A stretch of DNA of 64,000 bases from Tetradesmus obliquus (Eukaryota > Chlorophyta > Chlorophyceae > Sphaeropleales > Scenedesmaceae): assembly GCA_030272155.1 (NCBI GenBank), contig CP126193.1, positions 1,302,001 to 1,366,000 of the forward strand, given 5' to 3'. The stretch's first letter is position 1. Each line of letters opens with the position of its first letter. The position numbers and the translations under genes were made by a program. Positions 1 to 11,910 of the stretch are shown here, in pieces. The notes under the pieces are model-generated. The model was not told where the DNA came from and did no database searches. It was given only the letters and a program-made list of their open reading frames with translations.

Positions 1-1054
1 GCTTGGCTTGGCTGAGCTATGAAGGCTTCTCAATGGGTTCGGCATGTGTGGCCAAGCTAGGGTGGTGGCCCAGCAACACAGTGACGAAGGCATAGGCAGC
101 TGCGGCGCGCACCAGCAACGCCTTGTGCATTCCGTGCAAGTGCTTTCTGCACCTGTAGCTGACAACCGTACTCTGATGTCTGCTGCCTGCAGGAACGGGG
201 GCCATGAGCGGCTGTGTGGGCTGCAGGACCACCACCTGCTGCACTACAAGGTGACAGTTGCATGTGCCATCCATGTGGCCAACATCATGAGCCACACCTA
301 TGTGCAGTAAGCAGCTTGACCTGGCAGGGCCTCCTGCGTCTCCAGAAGATTATTGCCTGAAGATGTGCTGGCGTTGAACTTGATTGTTTGCGCTGTTGTC
401 GCTGTGTGGCGCAGCGGCAGCCATGCATTGGATGCTGCATATCGGTCTGGAAGCATGCAGAGTGCTACGCCGCATGTGCATGGCTCGACCATGTATGGCG
501 AGCTACTGCTGACTTGCGCACGCTGTGATTTTGTGAAGTGTGTATGAAGCAGCAGTCACACCTGCTGTGCATGCCATGCACATGCAGTGCATCTGTGCTG
601 TGCTGGTTCGATTCAAGCGTATGCTATTGGTGAAGATTCTTTGGCCTGAATCAATCTACAGCAGCCGCTGCAGGCTCCGACAACATTTGGAGCTTTGCGC
701 TGCTGTGCAGGCATTCAATGGCTGGCCTGTTGCAGCATGTGTAATGTAGTTGTACTCAATTGTAGCATAGATGCATGTCATCACGTAGGATATATTGTGT
801 GTCTCAGCTTGGGCATGCATGGAGCAGCAGCTTCACTTTGTCTGCAAACTGTAGTATGACAGCTGGGTTGCCAAACGGCAGCTGTCGGCAGATGTGCAAG
901 TCCTAACCTGATTTTGTTTGTTTCTGATGATAGCCAGGGTGCATTTTTGTGGCTTATGGTGTGTGGGCGACAGCATGCTGTTCTGGATGCAAGCAAAGAC
1001 TCTAGTAAATTGCGCAGGGGCTCTGTTTCGTAGTGCAGGGTCACTTATTGTGGT
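1..1054. other. No assignable gene
   Basis: No protein family is recognisable here on either strand. A 58-base open segment at 193-250 is bounded by a plausible acceptor (CTGCAG) and a donor (AAG|GTGACA), and could be one exon of a gene entering from the left. It is too short to identify. Confidence 0.4.
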
Positions 1055-1348
1055 GTGTTCAGCCTGACATGTCCAGCCTGTACAGGCCTGCGGCATTTGA
1101 CTTTGTGGGAGTTGATATTGTTAAAGAGGATATACACGCGCTTGTGTCAGCTGCGTGAGTCTGGTGGCGCATGCAAGGCAGTGCAGCAGCTGACGGTGCT
1201 GCATCTGGACCACTGCAGCCGGGTGACAGCCCGGGGCGTGCAGCAGCTGACACGGCTACAGCAGCTGAGGGTGCTGTGGGCAGAGAATGCTGGCTGGGCA
1301 ACTCCACAGGCTGTTGCAGCTGTGCTGCGGCACTCAACCTGCACCTGA
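1055..1348 (+). pseudogene. LRR terminal-exon fragment
   Basis: The last ~60 codons before the TGA at 1346 read as leucine-rich repeat: a VLHLDHCSRVTARGV-type repeat followed by QQLTRLQQLRVLWAEN and a VAAVLRH ending. They match, residue class by residue class, the C-terminus of the LRR gene that ends at 3870 (LKLDNCRGMSDRGV, RQLTRLKELRLLWAQH, AAAVLMR). The open frame upstream of about 1170 has no LRR pattern, so only the terminal exon seems to be present. It is probably a relic of a duplicated LRR gene. Less likely it is the true last exon of a gene whose earlier exons I could not find. LRR proteins of this AMN1/F-box type usually act as protein-binding scaffolds; nothing here shows a partner. 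Confidence 0.55.
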
Positions 1349-1491
1349 GACTGGTTGTTTTTGATTGGTGAATGTCGCAATGGCACCATTGATACTCTGC
1401 GAGTTGATGAGGCCTAACCATGTAACCACGCAACGGTTGGCGACTGCCCTTGCCATCGAGGCTCGATGAGGCTCATCGGACATCGGATGTC

Positions 1492-1546
1492 GTTGCAGCT
1501 GTGCTGCAAAGCACGGCAATGGCTGAGACTGGTGGTTTACTGAAAG
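1492..1546 (+). repeat. Second copy of LRR exon end
   Basis: The stretch from GTTGCAGCTGTGCTGC through GAGACTGGTGGTTT repeats the end of the LRR fragment at 1313-1365, which carries the same bases around its stop codon. The copy lies about 180 bases downstream, with differences in the middle. It is not open as an LRR. Confidence 0.5.
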
Positions 1547-1740
1547 CAGTTCGGCGCAGCAGCAGGGCGACCTGTAGGTATTCTGGAAGTGTACTTGCCC
1601 AGCTATTATCAGCAAGCATTCTGAATGCTGTGCAAGCACCAAGTCATGCTGGCCCCAGCAGCAAGCAGCCGCTGGTAGTCAGCCTGGTTACATGGTTAGG
1701 CCTCAGTTGCTCAGCGACTGCAGTATGACATGTCAGTTGC

Positions 1741-1769
1741 TGCTGCTGTCCTCGCTGAGGACAGCAGCA
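1741..1769. repeat. Perfect 13-bp hairpin
   Basis: Positions 1741-1753 are the exact reverse complement of 1757-1769, around a 3-base loop (GCT). It lies outside any supported gene. Function is unknown. Confidence 0.7.
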
Positions 1770-2539
1770 AGTCAGCTCGTTCTCTGCCAGAGGCGGCCTT
1801 GATATTTGTGCCGTTCTCGGGGCATGTCACACAGTATGCCGTCTCCAGTGCTGCATCTGCTGCATCGTATTTGCAGTTGGTTTGGCCTGAACCCTTGGCA
1901 CTGTCAAGTGGGATGCGGCGAATTACATTTGATACTGTACCTATGCATCCCTGTATGCCGCATTGTGCCGTTTTCCTGCGTTGGCAGGTCAATCCAAAAC
2001 GTTGTAGCAGTTTGCAGGGTGGTGTAACCCGATGTTACAACACATGGCACTGGCGGCAGCAGCAGCAGCAGAAGGACCCATGCCAGGGCATGCTTTGCTG
2101 TGTAGCATCCTGAAGCAGCTGCTCTGGGCATTTGCCTGCAGTTTTTGCACACCTGCACCTGGTCAAGCGACACTACAACAATCGAACCCCCAGCACAGGA
2201 CGTCAGCTGACACACTGGTGGATGCAGCGTGTTGCTAGTGCCACACACATACAATCAAAGGACTTGGTCTGTTAGGATCAAGCTGGACGAGGCGGAGAGG
2301 GTGCTTACCATGGCTCCTGGTGCAGGTGCGCCAAAACTGCTGACACACCCAGCACCACGCGGTTATTTGCACATTCAGGGTTTGACAAGCACTTCAGCTC
2401 ACTAAGGTCGTAGCTGAGCCTCCGTTCGTCTGTGTCAGGCAGCAAGGTCAGGTGACAGCAGCAGCAACTCACCCCAAGTGTGGGCCCAATCACCTGGTTG
2501 CAATCGATGCAAGTGTCATGAAAATAGTTTAAGCTTTGT
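1770..2539. other. No assignable gene
   Basis: Open frames here are short and of low complexity. None shows a family motif or fits into the LRR gene that follows. A small CAG run lies near 2054. Confidence 0.4.
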
Positions 2540-3870
2540 TTGTGTGTCTGCCACGGTGCTGGCTGCCTCCTTGCAGTGGCTCAACAAGCAGTACTGCTTC
2601 ATTCATCAGCGCTGCCCCTGCTGCTGCAGCACAGCAGCGTGCACAGCGACGTGCAAGCAGTGCTGCAGCTATGCTGCACCAGCAAGGCGATGCGGGCAGC
2701 AGTGCTGCAGCACTGCAAGGGCTTGCTGGATGTCAGCTTCACCACCAGCAGCAGGCAGCAGCACTTTGCAGCGTTTCGGAGCATGGGTTGCGCAGCAAGG
2801 GCAGCTGATGGGTGTCCTGCGCATCCTGCCGGGGCACCATCACAAACACCCAGAGATGTACGGCCTCACCCGCAGCGAGGCAGCAACACAGCTGCAGAAG
2901 GATCACCTGTGCATAGCAGGCGCGCTGATGGGGCTGCAGCCAGAGGGAGAGCAGAGCAGAGTGCAGCTGCGTGCGCTGCACCTGCCGTTGGTTGACATAG
3001 CAGCGACAGATCAAGCAGCTGTCACACCTTACAAACTTGTGCATCCAGTGCCAGGACTTTGAGCAGCTCCTAGTGGCTGCACTGCCTGTGACACCTGCGC
3101 AGTTTGCTGGCGTGCTGGCAGCACTGACAGAGCTGAGGATACTGGAGCTATGCACGGAGCCTGGGTACCACCTGCTGCTGCACCAGCCGGCAGCAGCAGC
3201 TGTGGCTGCAGCACAAGCAGGCCAGCTGCAGGATGATGCAGCAGTGCCAGCAGCAGGGGCTGCAGATGGCGGGCAACAGCAAGGTGAAGCACCGCAGCTG
3301 CAGCCAGGAGCAGCAGCTGCTGGCCAGCCTGTGCTGCAGCAGCAGGATAACTTGCCGTTGGAGCTGCTGCTGGATGAAGACATGGACGCCGTTCTAGGGA
3401 TGCAGCCGCAGCAGCCGCAGCAGGTCGCGGATATGTCTTCACCAGACATGCTGCCTGTCACAGCCGCCATAGCAGGGCTGCCCCACCTGCAGAGCTTGGA
3501 GCTCAAGTGCTCGGGCTTGAACCTGGAAGCAGTAGACCCACTGGCGCAGCTCAACCAGCTAAGCCGTCTCACCATATCCGGCTGCGACTTTGATGATGCC
3601 GCCTGCATTAGCTTGGTGCTCAGCCTGACAGGCCTGAAGCGCTTGAGCTTGGGCGGCAGTGAGCGTGTCAGCGACTTTAGCCTGGTGGCAATCTCCAAGG
3701 CACTGCCGCAGCTGACAGAGCTGAAGCTCGACAACTGCAGAGGCATGTCAGACAGAGGGGTGCGGCAGCTGACGCGGCTGAAGGAGCTGAGGCTGCTGTG
3801 GGCGCAGCATGCAGATGGGATATCTCCGCAGACAGCTGCAGCTGTGCTGATGCGCACAGCACAGGGATGA
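2540..3870 (+). pseudogene. LRR protein gene broken by two frame changes
   Basis: Three frames in succession encode one family. Frame one (2540 to about 2790) carries an F-box-like helix region (VQAVLQLCCTSKAMRAAVLQ, then DVSF). Frame two (about 2791-3012) continues with QQGQLMGVLRILPG and an LRALHLPLVDIA repeat. Frame three (about 3013-3870) runs from LTNLCIQCQDFEQLL through an acidic/Gln-rich insert to LRRs such as LQSLELKCSGLNLEAVDPL and LTELKLDNCRGMSDRGV. The first switch, near AGCATGGGTTGC at 2790, looks like a single extra base. The second, near 3010-3020, could be another frameshift or a short intron with its acceptor at 3000. F-box/LRR proteins of this kind act as substrate-recognition or scaffold proteins. 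Whether this copy is dead, spliced or mis-assembled cannot be decided here. The start is uncertain; the paralogous fragment lies at 1177-1348. Confidence 0.6.
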
Positions 3871-4579
3871 GTCTGACTGGGCAGTTGGCGTAGGTTGCTA
3901 TGTACAAAAACGGCTGTGACTCCAGTGTGCAGCTGTTGATGCTTTGCGTTGACTGGCAACATAGATGGGAAAGGGTGTGCTTGACTGTTGTTCTGGCATC
4001 AGGCGCTGCTACTAGCTAGTAGCGGCAAACAGCTGCACTGTGTCTTTAGTAGGATGCATGTATCGCGGCCATTCACCTGGGTGCCACACATGGTATCAGC
4101 AGGCGGCAGTAGCATGCTGTGACACTCAGCAGCAGCTTGCTGGTGCATGCATGCATGCATGCATGCATATGTAATACCCTTCGTTGGTTACATGTGGGTC
4201 CTGTGCCTTCATCACTCCCCTCAAGCCATATGCATGCGGGCAGTGGTGTTGCTGAGACACAATTACGTGTGCAAGGACACCGCAATGCACGCATGCAAAG
4301 GAGGTCCCGCAGCCCAATATGGTGATCAAAGATGCAACATGCATGCACATGGTGCAACAGTGTCACCGCAGCACGGGTGCAGCACTGTCGCGCGGCAAGA
4401 AAATAAGTTGTTGCATGCCTTAAGGCAGCATCAAACACGGTGTGATTGAAATCAAAGTGAACTGAGCTGCGGTGGCAGCAGCAGCTTCATGGTACAACAA
4501 ACAAAGGAACAAACAGATGAAAGAATGGATCTACATCTATGTGCAAGCACACAACCACGTACCCACGGCATAGCGAGAC
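3871..4579. other. Intergenic, convergent
   Basis: This spacer lies between the 3' ends of the LRR gene (+) and the phosphodiesterase gene (-). It holds a TGCA microsatellite and no supportable coding region. Confidence 0.6.
4144..4168. repeat. TGCA microsatellite
   Basis: About six uninterrupted TGCA units, self-complementary, so the tract can extrude as a cruciform. More scattered TGCATGC motifs follow to about 4340. Confidence 0.85.
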
Positions 4580-6228
4580 TCAGGCGTCAGCAGTAGCCCT
4601 CTGCTGCAGCCAGTCATGCAGCGTGCCAGGCCAGTCTGCAAAGCCCCCATCAATCTGTTCACTGTCAAACAGCCATGCAAACTCACAGCTGATGTCGCCT
4701 GCACAACCCTCCGGCACAAACTGCTCTTCATCTCGCAGCGTGTAGGGATGCACTGCCAAGCCATATTGATGCAGCTTTGCCACTAGCCCAGTTGACTGCA
4801 ACCGCACTCTGCTGCTGCTGCCTGGTGGCTCGACTTGCCGGCCGACATCCGGATGGATGAACTTGGAGCAGTGCATTGACCGGCAAGGTGCTGCGCCTGT
4901 TGCTGCTGCACCTGCGCCATCAGTGCTGCTGTTCCCGTCCGACCCCACGTCATCACTCCCACTCTCACCACTCACTACAGTATACAAGCTGCTCTTCCAT
5001 GGACCCACACCTGCTGCATACCCTGCCAGCTCCGACAGAAACTCATCACTAATCATCTCAGCATGCGTCATGCCTGTATCAGGTGCAACATAACCTTCCC
5101 AGCCACCCATCAGCAGCACCAGCGGCATGCATGTCATTCCTGCAAGCCGCTGCAAGCTAGTGGGCTCGAATGATTGAATAAACACAGGCTGCGCACGCCA
5201 TGCATCGCTGGCCACAGGCGCTGATGCGGCGTAGCCGCGCGCATGCAGGGCATCCACAACAAGCTGCTCGATAGTAGTGCCAGCTGCCAGCAGCTGCGGC
5301 AGCGAGTTGTGCCAGGTGGGGTGCTTCACTTCCGGGTAGATGCCCACAGCTCTAGGAGCTGACAGCGCCACATCCAAAAACTCCGCTAGAGTTGGGATTG
5401 CGAATGCGCCATCGTGCGTGTGGTCGCGGAAGGCCCAGCGCTGCTTTGCGCGCAGCTGCTTGACCTCTGCAAGGGTCAGGTCTGCTGCGAAGATGCCGCT
5501 GACTGCCTCGCCGTCAATGCTGTAGGTGGCTGCGCGGTGCGGAAACAGCTGCCAGGCGTCTGTGGTGCTGTTGAGGTTCGGCTCGTGGCGGCAGACTAGC
5601 TGTAGGTCGCGCGTGACCACCACGTCACACTCTGTGGGAAGCATGGAGACAGTGGTCGCAGCAGAAGCAGCAGCACAAGCATTGGTTGCATGTGCAGATG
5701 AACACACGTTTTACCTATTACTGACAGACTGCCAGGCCAGCACCTGACGTGCGTACTTGAACAGCTGCGGGTTTGTCTGCATGCAAAGGCTGATAGCAGC
5801 TATGAAGCTACCATGCAGCTGCATGCTGCAGCTGCTGCTGAGCAACCTCCACTCACCAATGAAGTCTGCCCCTTGTGCGATTGCAGTGGTGTAAGCAGGC
5901 AGGGTGTGCTCCGGCAGGGGGCCTGCAGGATGAACACACGTACAGCAGTCAATGCTTATGCAAACACCATGCACACCTTTGTTCTGGCAGGTCTGCTGCA
6001 CCAGCTGCTTCGCTGGAACTTGTTGCTGTGTTTGTGCACCCACAAGGCACCTGAAACATGCTGTGCACCCAGGTGCAAACAACAAGCATGTTTTGAACGC
6101 TTTGTGTTGTTGCATGCATGTCAACAACCACTCTTGTGCATGCACGTGTTGCCAGTTGCAGGCGCTGAGTGACCCACCTGAGGCTCCCCTGTGTGCAATG
6201 ACATACGGCCTGCTGTCCTGCAGGAGTG

Positions 6229-6269
<41 letters not shown>

Positions 6270-6514
6270 AAATGGAGCTGTGTGACCTGCTTCCTGTCTT
6301 TGGGTGCCTCTTCACTGCTGAATGGCAGCCAATGAGGCGCCCAGCTGCGGCCAGCTTCCAATGCAGCAGCTGCTGGGCCTGGCTGCCTCAGAGCTGCTGC
6401 TGTGGATGGCAGGCTGGACAGCAGCAGGCTTGCTGGTGCACTGCTGGCAGCCAAAATAGCTGGCAGGAGCCACATAACGCTCACTGCTGCCAGAGCTCTG
6501 CTTGAATGCACCAT
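4580..6514 (-). CDS. Secreted glycerophosphodiester phosphodiesterase
   Basis: Three exons (6514-6178, 5922-5857, 5631-4580) join in phase to 484 residues. The enzyme hydrolyses glycerophosphodiesters to glycerol-3-phosphate and an alcohol, as in lipid turnover and phosphate scavenging. The catalytic set of the GDPD fold is present: H108-R109 in YVIAHRGASG, E135 and D137 in ECDVVVTRD, and H150 in CRHEP. The GIYPEVKHP motif (E235) is typical of the longer GlpQ-like class, as opposed to the short UgpQ class. The start at 6514 is chosen because it opens a hydrophobic signal peptide (about residues 1-25, with VSMWLLPAILAASSA character), so the protein is probably secreted or periplasmic. A Gln tract of about 12 residues from a CTG run at 6235-6269 separates the signal region from the catalytic domain. 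Splice sites are TCAG|GTGGGT, TCCTGCAG|, ATTG|GTGAGT and CCCACAG|. A late Gly/Ser/Asp-rich insert falls near residues 350-380. Confidence 0.88.
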
Positions 6515-7866
6515 GTTGCAGCGCTGCCTGCTGGGTTGACAACCGCCCTGCTGATGAAGCTGGCAAGGCAGCAGCTGCCGGGCACAGACTGCCGCCCGCA
6601 GAAACCCAGCACTGCAGCAATGGTTGTGTAGAACTCTATTGTAAGGGACTACTGCGTTCAAATGCTAACTGAGCCGCAGCGCTGAGCACTGACGCAGAAG
6701 GCGCGGATCCGAGAGCAAAGGTGCAGAGCCCGTTCATAGTGTCGATTTTAGCTTTGATTCAGTCTTTCAGGACGTTTCGTGTGCCTGTGTGCGTCGGGCG
6801 TTTGCAGGTGCCAGTATATGCTGCGCATGTTCCTTCGCACACTCATTGAATCTAGCGATGACGCAAACCAGCATTGAATCACCTAACTAGTTGAAATTAC
6901 ATACTTAAGACAGTGGTTGTATATGAGGTACCAGGGCACAACATGGAAACAAGTAACTACTGCAGGTTGCCAACTTGGCAAGGCGGGCAGTGCACGATGC
7001 ATTGACCAGACAGTACAGCGCAACAGGTAACACATGACAGTAGCCGAGTGTTTGGCTCCTAAGAGCTTGAAGTAAGTTTTCAGTGCCCACAGCCTGACAC
7101 CTGTCAGTTGCATTGTCCAGGCTGGTGCGGGCTGCTCAGTTGCCGCATGATTTTCATGCGCTTAGCAGCAAAGCCTGGAAGAGATCAGGACAGCCTGTGC
7201 ATTCAGCTGACACATGATGAATCGTGACAACAACAGTGCACTGCATGACCTGTCAAGGTGAGCTGGTAACCCTGAATTTATAACATGCCCGATAGCTGAT
7301 GATGTCAATGCCATTCACACAGCAGCGCTAGTCAATGGCAGCAGCGCAGCACTACCTTCATTAGTGATGCTGAGAGGGATTTTGTGCGTGTTGCCAGGGC
7401 AGCAGTTACCACGCAACAAAACGTGTGGCAGCTGGCGATACACTGCTGACCACTCATCCAACCAACAACTTGATGGACTCGTTGGCGGAGCCGAGTATAT
7501 TTGCCGTGAAACCACCGCAAAACTACGGCAAATAGCAAACAGGGGTTGCAAGCAATGCACATGTCCTCATCAAGATACACCACCGTCAATGCTGCTGAGT
7601 CTGGATGCCAATTGCCAGCCTGCCACTTAAGTATGTTAATGGATGTCTGCAATCATTCTGCACAGCCAAGGAGGATACCAGCTGGCACGCTGCAGTGTTC
7701 GGCTCTGCAGCCACCAGCAGTGCACTGCAGTGTAACGCAGCAACCACAAGAGAACCGCTGATGCTTGGCAACAGCAGCACCTCAATGCTTGTTTGGTACA
7801 ATTGCTGCCACTGCTGCTGGCTCTTCTGCTGCCCTTGCGTTCAGCCGCGTCCCACTGCTGCTGCTA
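6515..7866. other. Intergenic
   Basis: It includes the presumed promoter of the phosphodiesterase and the 3' region of the next minus-strand gene. Composition is less CAG-rich than in the genes. No coding signal or RNA gene is recognised. Confidence 0.5.
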
Positions 7867-9438
7867 TCACCTGCCGTTCGCTGGCTCTGCTTTGACGTCA
7901 ATGATTGGGGCGCCGGAGGGTTGCTGCTGCTGCTGCTGCATGACTTCCTCCTCCATATCCTGCATGACAGCAGCGGCACACCAAAAGGCAGCAGGCAACA
8001 TTACAATACCGCGCAATAGGAGGTAGACATGGCACATGCAGCTCGCTACACTGCAGTAGCACTCACACCCCCAGAAAGCACACAAGAACAAACCATACAG
8101 TAGCAGAGTGGCATGCAAGCTGCAAGCCGCGTGGCTGGGCCACACATCCTACCAATGCCTGCTCACTATGCAACAGCATGCTGCGGCGGCGCCATTTCCC
8201 TCCCCTTCTACCCACACGTACATGTGACATGCAGCGCAACGCAAGCACAAAATCTGGCGACAGCACTGACTCTGCTCTTGTGGCTGTAGCGGCCCCGCAC
8301 CTGCAGCGTCTTGATCATGCCCACAAAGTCCTTGAACTGCTGCTCCTCCACCTGCAGCGGCTCCAGCTTGTCACCATCACCCAGCTGGATGGGCTGCGTC
8401 TGGCCCTGCCACTCCCCGTCCGCAAACAGCGTCAGCAGCAAGTAGTCGTCGGACAGGTCGATCTGCACGGCAGCAGCGAAACATGAAGATGCAGCGAGAG
8501 GCCCGGTGTGGAGCATCAGGCAGTCCTGAGCAAAGGCGGTCCACAACACTGCTGCTGATGTCCCTGCACACTTGCTAAGAGGCGCTAGCTCTTCTTTCTG
8601 CAGCTGCACCATCTGCTCTTGCAGGAACCCTGCTGCAGCAAGCCAGCCGGCCAGGCGCACCTGCTCTAGCTTGTCTGTCTGCAGCACGTGCACCGAGCCG
8701 TCATTGGTGTCGCGCAGCAGCATGGTGCCAGCCACCTCCATGTCCAGCTTGCACTGCATCCAGGTGCCATCGCTGCGGCGCAGCTGCGCACGGCCGTTGA
8801 CGTCACGCCGTATGCCATACTTGAGCCTGCGCGCAGATGCAGGCAGATGCATTGCACGTGGGGTCACATCCATGCTTGCAACCACAGATGTAATTTAATG
8901 GCGGATGGGGTCTGCAGCTGCGACATGTGTTGGTGGTTATTTTGCAGCAGGTGCTTTCTGAAACTGTCCAGGCAGACGTAATGGCCAGCCTGGCTGTATG
9001 AAAGAGCGGCACAGAAGCAATGCGCTTGCTGTGTTGTGCGTCTCTTGGCCACAGCAGGTTACTGTTGACAGGTTTGCATGCATGCAGCTGGTGTGCCAGT
9101 CTATATATTGACATCCACACAGTCAAACCAGATTCACAGCTGTCAGTAATCTTAACAAGCATCCATGGACCACTGGCAGCATCGTGGTCCTACCTGAAGG
9201 TCTCAAGCGCAGAAGCATCCACACCACGAGCTTCCATTTCAAACAGCTCCTGCAAAGCCTGTGCTGCTACAGGAGAAGCACCCTCGCCAGAGTCATCTTT
9301 GGAGAACGTCGCATGCACGTTCACTCGCCGCTGCAGCGGCCTCTGCTGCAGAACTGCTGCTGCTGTGTGTCTGCAGCGGCTGCTGCTGCAGCTGCTGACT
9401 GCCCGACTGGTGCCTGCCCTGAATGCTGCTGCTTGCAT
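7867..9438 (-). CDS. Predicted plastid-targeted protein, family unknown
   Basis: Exons 9438-9194, 8826-8661, 8462-8301 and 7959-7867 join in phase to 221 residues. The N-terminus (about 50 residues from M at 9438) is rich in Ala, Ser and Arg and poor in acids, like a chloroplast transit peptide (VSSCSSSRCRHTAAAVLQQR). The body contains LKYGIRRDVNGRAQLRRSDG, DMEVAGTMLLRDTNDGSVHV, then IDLSDDYLLLTLFADGEW, and an acidic/Gln-rich tail ending PIIDVKAEPANGR. I do not recognise the family. The segment 8463-8660 is 198 bases, in frame and without a stop; I treat it as an intron because its ends (CAG|GTGCGC, GTGCAG|) fit and its removal joins LEQ to IDLSDD. If it is retained the protein has 287 residues. 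The gene is divergent from the giant Gln-rich gene. Confidence 0.6.
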
Positions 9439-10273
9439 CGCGAACGACCTCCTGCAGGACAGAGAGTAATCACTGATCGTGATCATCTGTCAAGTTGCCC
9501 TATAGTCTCTGCAGCCACAAGTGACATGCTGCTGCTCGATCGACACTGGCCTTGAAAGGTTTGTCAGGACCGCTGTCAGGCGGTCAGGTGTCTCACATAC
9601 CTTGAACGTAAAACTTGAACAGCTTAAAGCGGTGACAGCAGGCTGCAGCACTCAACTGACTGTCGATCGACGGCACAAGGAAACGGGATAGCGACGTTCT
9701 TTGCGTTTGCTAAGGGAAAACGATATGCTTGACTGGTCTGCAAAATGATGCTCAGCCACTACAAAGAGACATCAGCCAGACCCTAGCTATTCAAAAACTT
9801 GACTCGGTCTGAGTGGTTCGCTGATGACTCCTGCGGGTCCGATTTGCGGCACAGGAAATGATTAGAAGTCTTGATGTTGTCGTGTCCTGGACTGAACGCT
9901 GGTTCGGGGACATGTTGTGAGCGAACGTTTGCAGAGGTACCTCAAGCTGTTTACTGTTGCAAATTCTCCGCTGCTCAAACACTTTGTTGTTTGTATGACA
10001 AGCTAAACCCTTTGGTATTAGGCATACACGCAGCGCCACCTAATAATAGAGGCGTCCATCACTTGCAGCCTCTGCTGGACATTCAGACGTGGAGGAAAAG
10101 CTGCGGTACTAAAGCACGCAAGGGGCTGGCTTATGATAATCAGTGTAGCTGCTACTCATATGGAGCGGTTGGGCAGCCGTAGGCAGTTTGCAGCTGGCCA
10201 TTGGGGGCACAGCCGCTGCTGCTGCTGAATACGTCAGCAGCGCCATCACAGCAGGCAGTAGCTGGGGCTCTTC
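9439..10273. promoter_or_regulatory. Divergent promoter region
   Basis: The 835-base spacer separates two divergent starts (9438 on minus, 10274 on plus), so both promoters should lie in it. No TATA-like element or specific factor site could be picked with confidence. Confidence 0.4.
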
Positions 10274-10608
10274 ATGACTCCAAACTATGCAAATGCGCTG
10301 GTTCAGCGCTATATGCGCTCCTCCTTGGTGGGGGGCGACACCAGCGACTCATCTGCAGGCAGTGAAGTTGCCAGGCGCAGCAGCCCTTCCCTGCTGGCTC
10401 CGGCACGAGCCAGCAGGATCAGTGCAGCAACAGCCGGCGGCAGCACAGCCAGCAGGGCCAGTGTTGCTGCAGCTGTTGCAGAGCAGCGTGCAATGCGGCG
10501 AGACAGCAGTGTCGCCAAGCGCGCAAGCAGCATGATTCGTGCAGCGGACACCAGCAGCGATGATGAGCCTCTGCCAAGGCCCAGCATCAGGTCTGGCTCC
10601 AGCCCCAG

Positions 10609-10641
<33 letters not shown>

Positions 10642-11878
10642 CAGGCTATCCTCGCCTCCTGCAGGCAGGGACGCAGTACGGGCTTCAAGTGTAGTGCAGA
10701 CACTCCTGCACAGACACAGCAGCACCACCAATACAGCAGCGCCACAGCAGCAGCAGCAGATGCCGCTGCAAGCACCTGCAGCTAGGGCGTCCTACGCAGC
10801 TCTTCCACGGCGCAGCTCAAATACGCTTGAGCAGACAATGCAGCAGCACAGCAGCCAGGCATCAGTGGCAGCTGCACGTGCGTCACAAGCAGCCGCAGTA
10901 GCACGTGCAGAGCCTGGTGCTGGTGTCCGCCGGCAGTCCCTGGTAGATACACGAGCAGAGCAGCTGGTTGCTAGTTACTACCCCAATAGGTCACCCTCGC
11001 CAAGCAGTGTTAGCCCGCCGCGTCGGTTATCGCAGCAGCAGCAATACCAGCAGCCAAGGATGTCAAGGCCGGCATCTGACAGCATGGCAGCTGCAGCATA
11101 CCAGCAGCGTGGCTTTGAGTTCCCTGCTGCTCCCTTGAGCGGCAGCCCCCGCCGCGCATCTGCCAGCCTTGCTGGCTGGAGCGAGCAGCAACAGGCACAG
11201 CAGCAGCAGCAGCAGCAGCGCAGGCCATCTGGCACGCTGTCACCTGTGCCACCCAGCCACAGCATGCCTCCACCAGGCATCCTCAGCCCACGCAGCAGCG
11301 CCATGTTTGCGATACAGCAGGGCCTGCAGCAGCGTGATGGCCGCACTTCACTCACGCAGCTGCCAGGGCAAGAGCTGGCGTATGGACAGCCTGGCAATGA
11401 TGAAGACGCACAACATGCTGCAGCGCAGCCTGCAACGATTGGTGCAAGCTCCGTCAGCCAGCAGCTGCGTGATATTACCAGCAGTGCAGCAGCGGCCATA
11501 GCTCGCGCACGCAGCGCCACTGCTGTCAACAGCAGCGTTGCGCTGCCAGACAGGCGCCTGAGCACGCCTGTGGCTGCTGCGGGCGGCAGCAGCAGCAGTT
11601 ACAGTGCAGCGCAGCGGGCCCCTGGCATTGCTAACCTGGGTGGCGCAGGCTTGCCGCCACCCAACACAGGCCTTGCAAGGGAAGCCGCGCAGCGCATCAA
11701 CAGCCCTAGCCCAGGCAGGCGCTCAACCGGGGGTGGCATGCAGCAGCCAGGCGGTGCGCATGCTGACAATGACGGCAGCAGCGATAGTGATGATTATGAC
11801 GCAGCGCTGCGAGGCATCCCAGGATATGGCGATGGCAGCAGGCACCGCACCAGCAGCAGGCCCAGCAGCGGCAGGGTT

Positions 11879-11910
<32 letters not shown>

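Noticed and set aside
193-250. 58-base candidate exon near the left edge
   Set aside because: Splice-like ends, but too short to identify and no partner exon inside the window.
2739-3962. 407-codon open frame on the minus strand
   Set aside because: It is antisense to the LRR gene and arises from CAG/CTG-rich sequence that is open in several frames; it has no family motif.
4144-4340. TGCATGC clusters as a regulatory array
   Set aside because: The motif is spread through the whole window, in introns and spacers alike, so it looks like compositional background.
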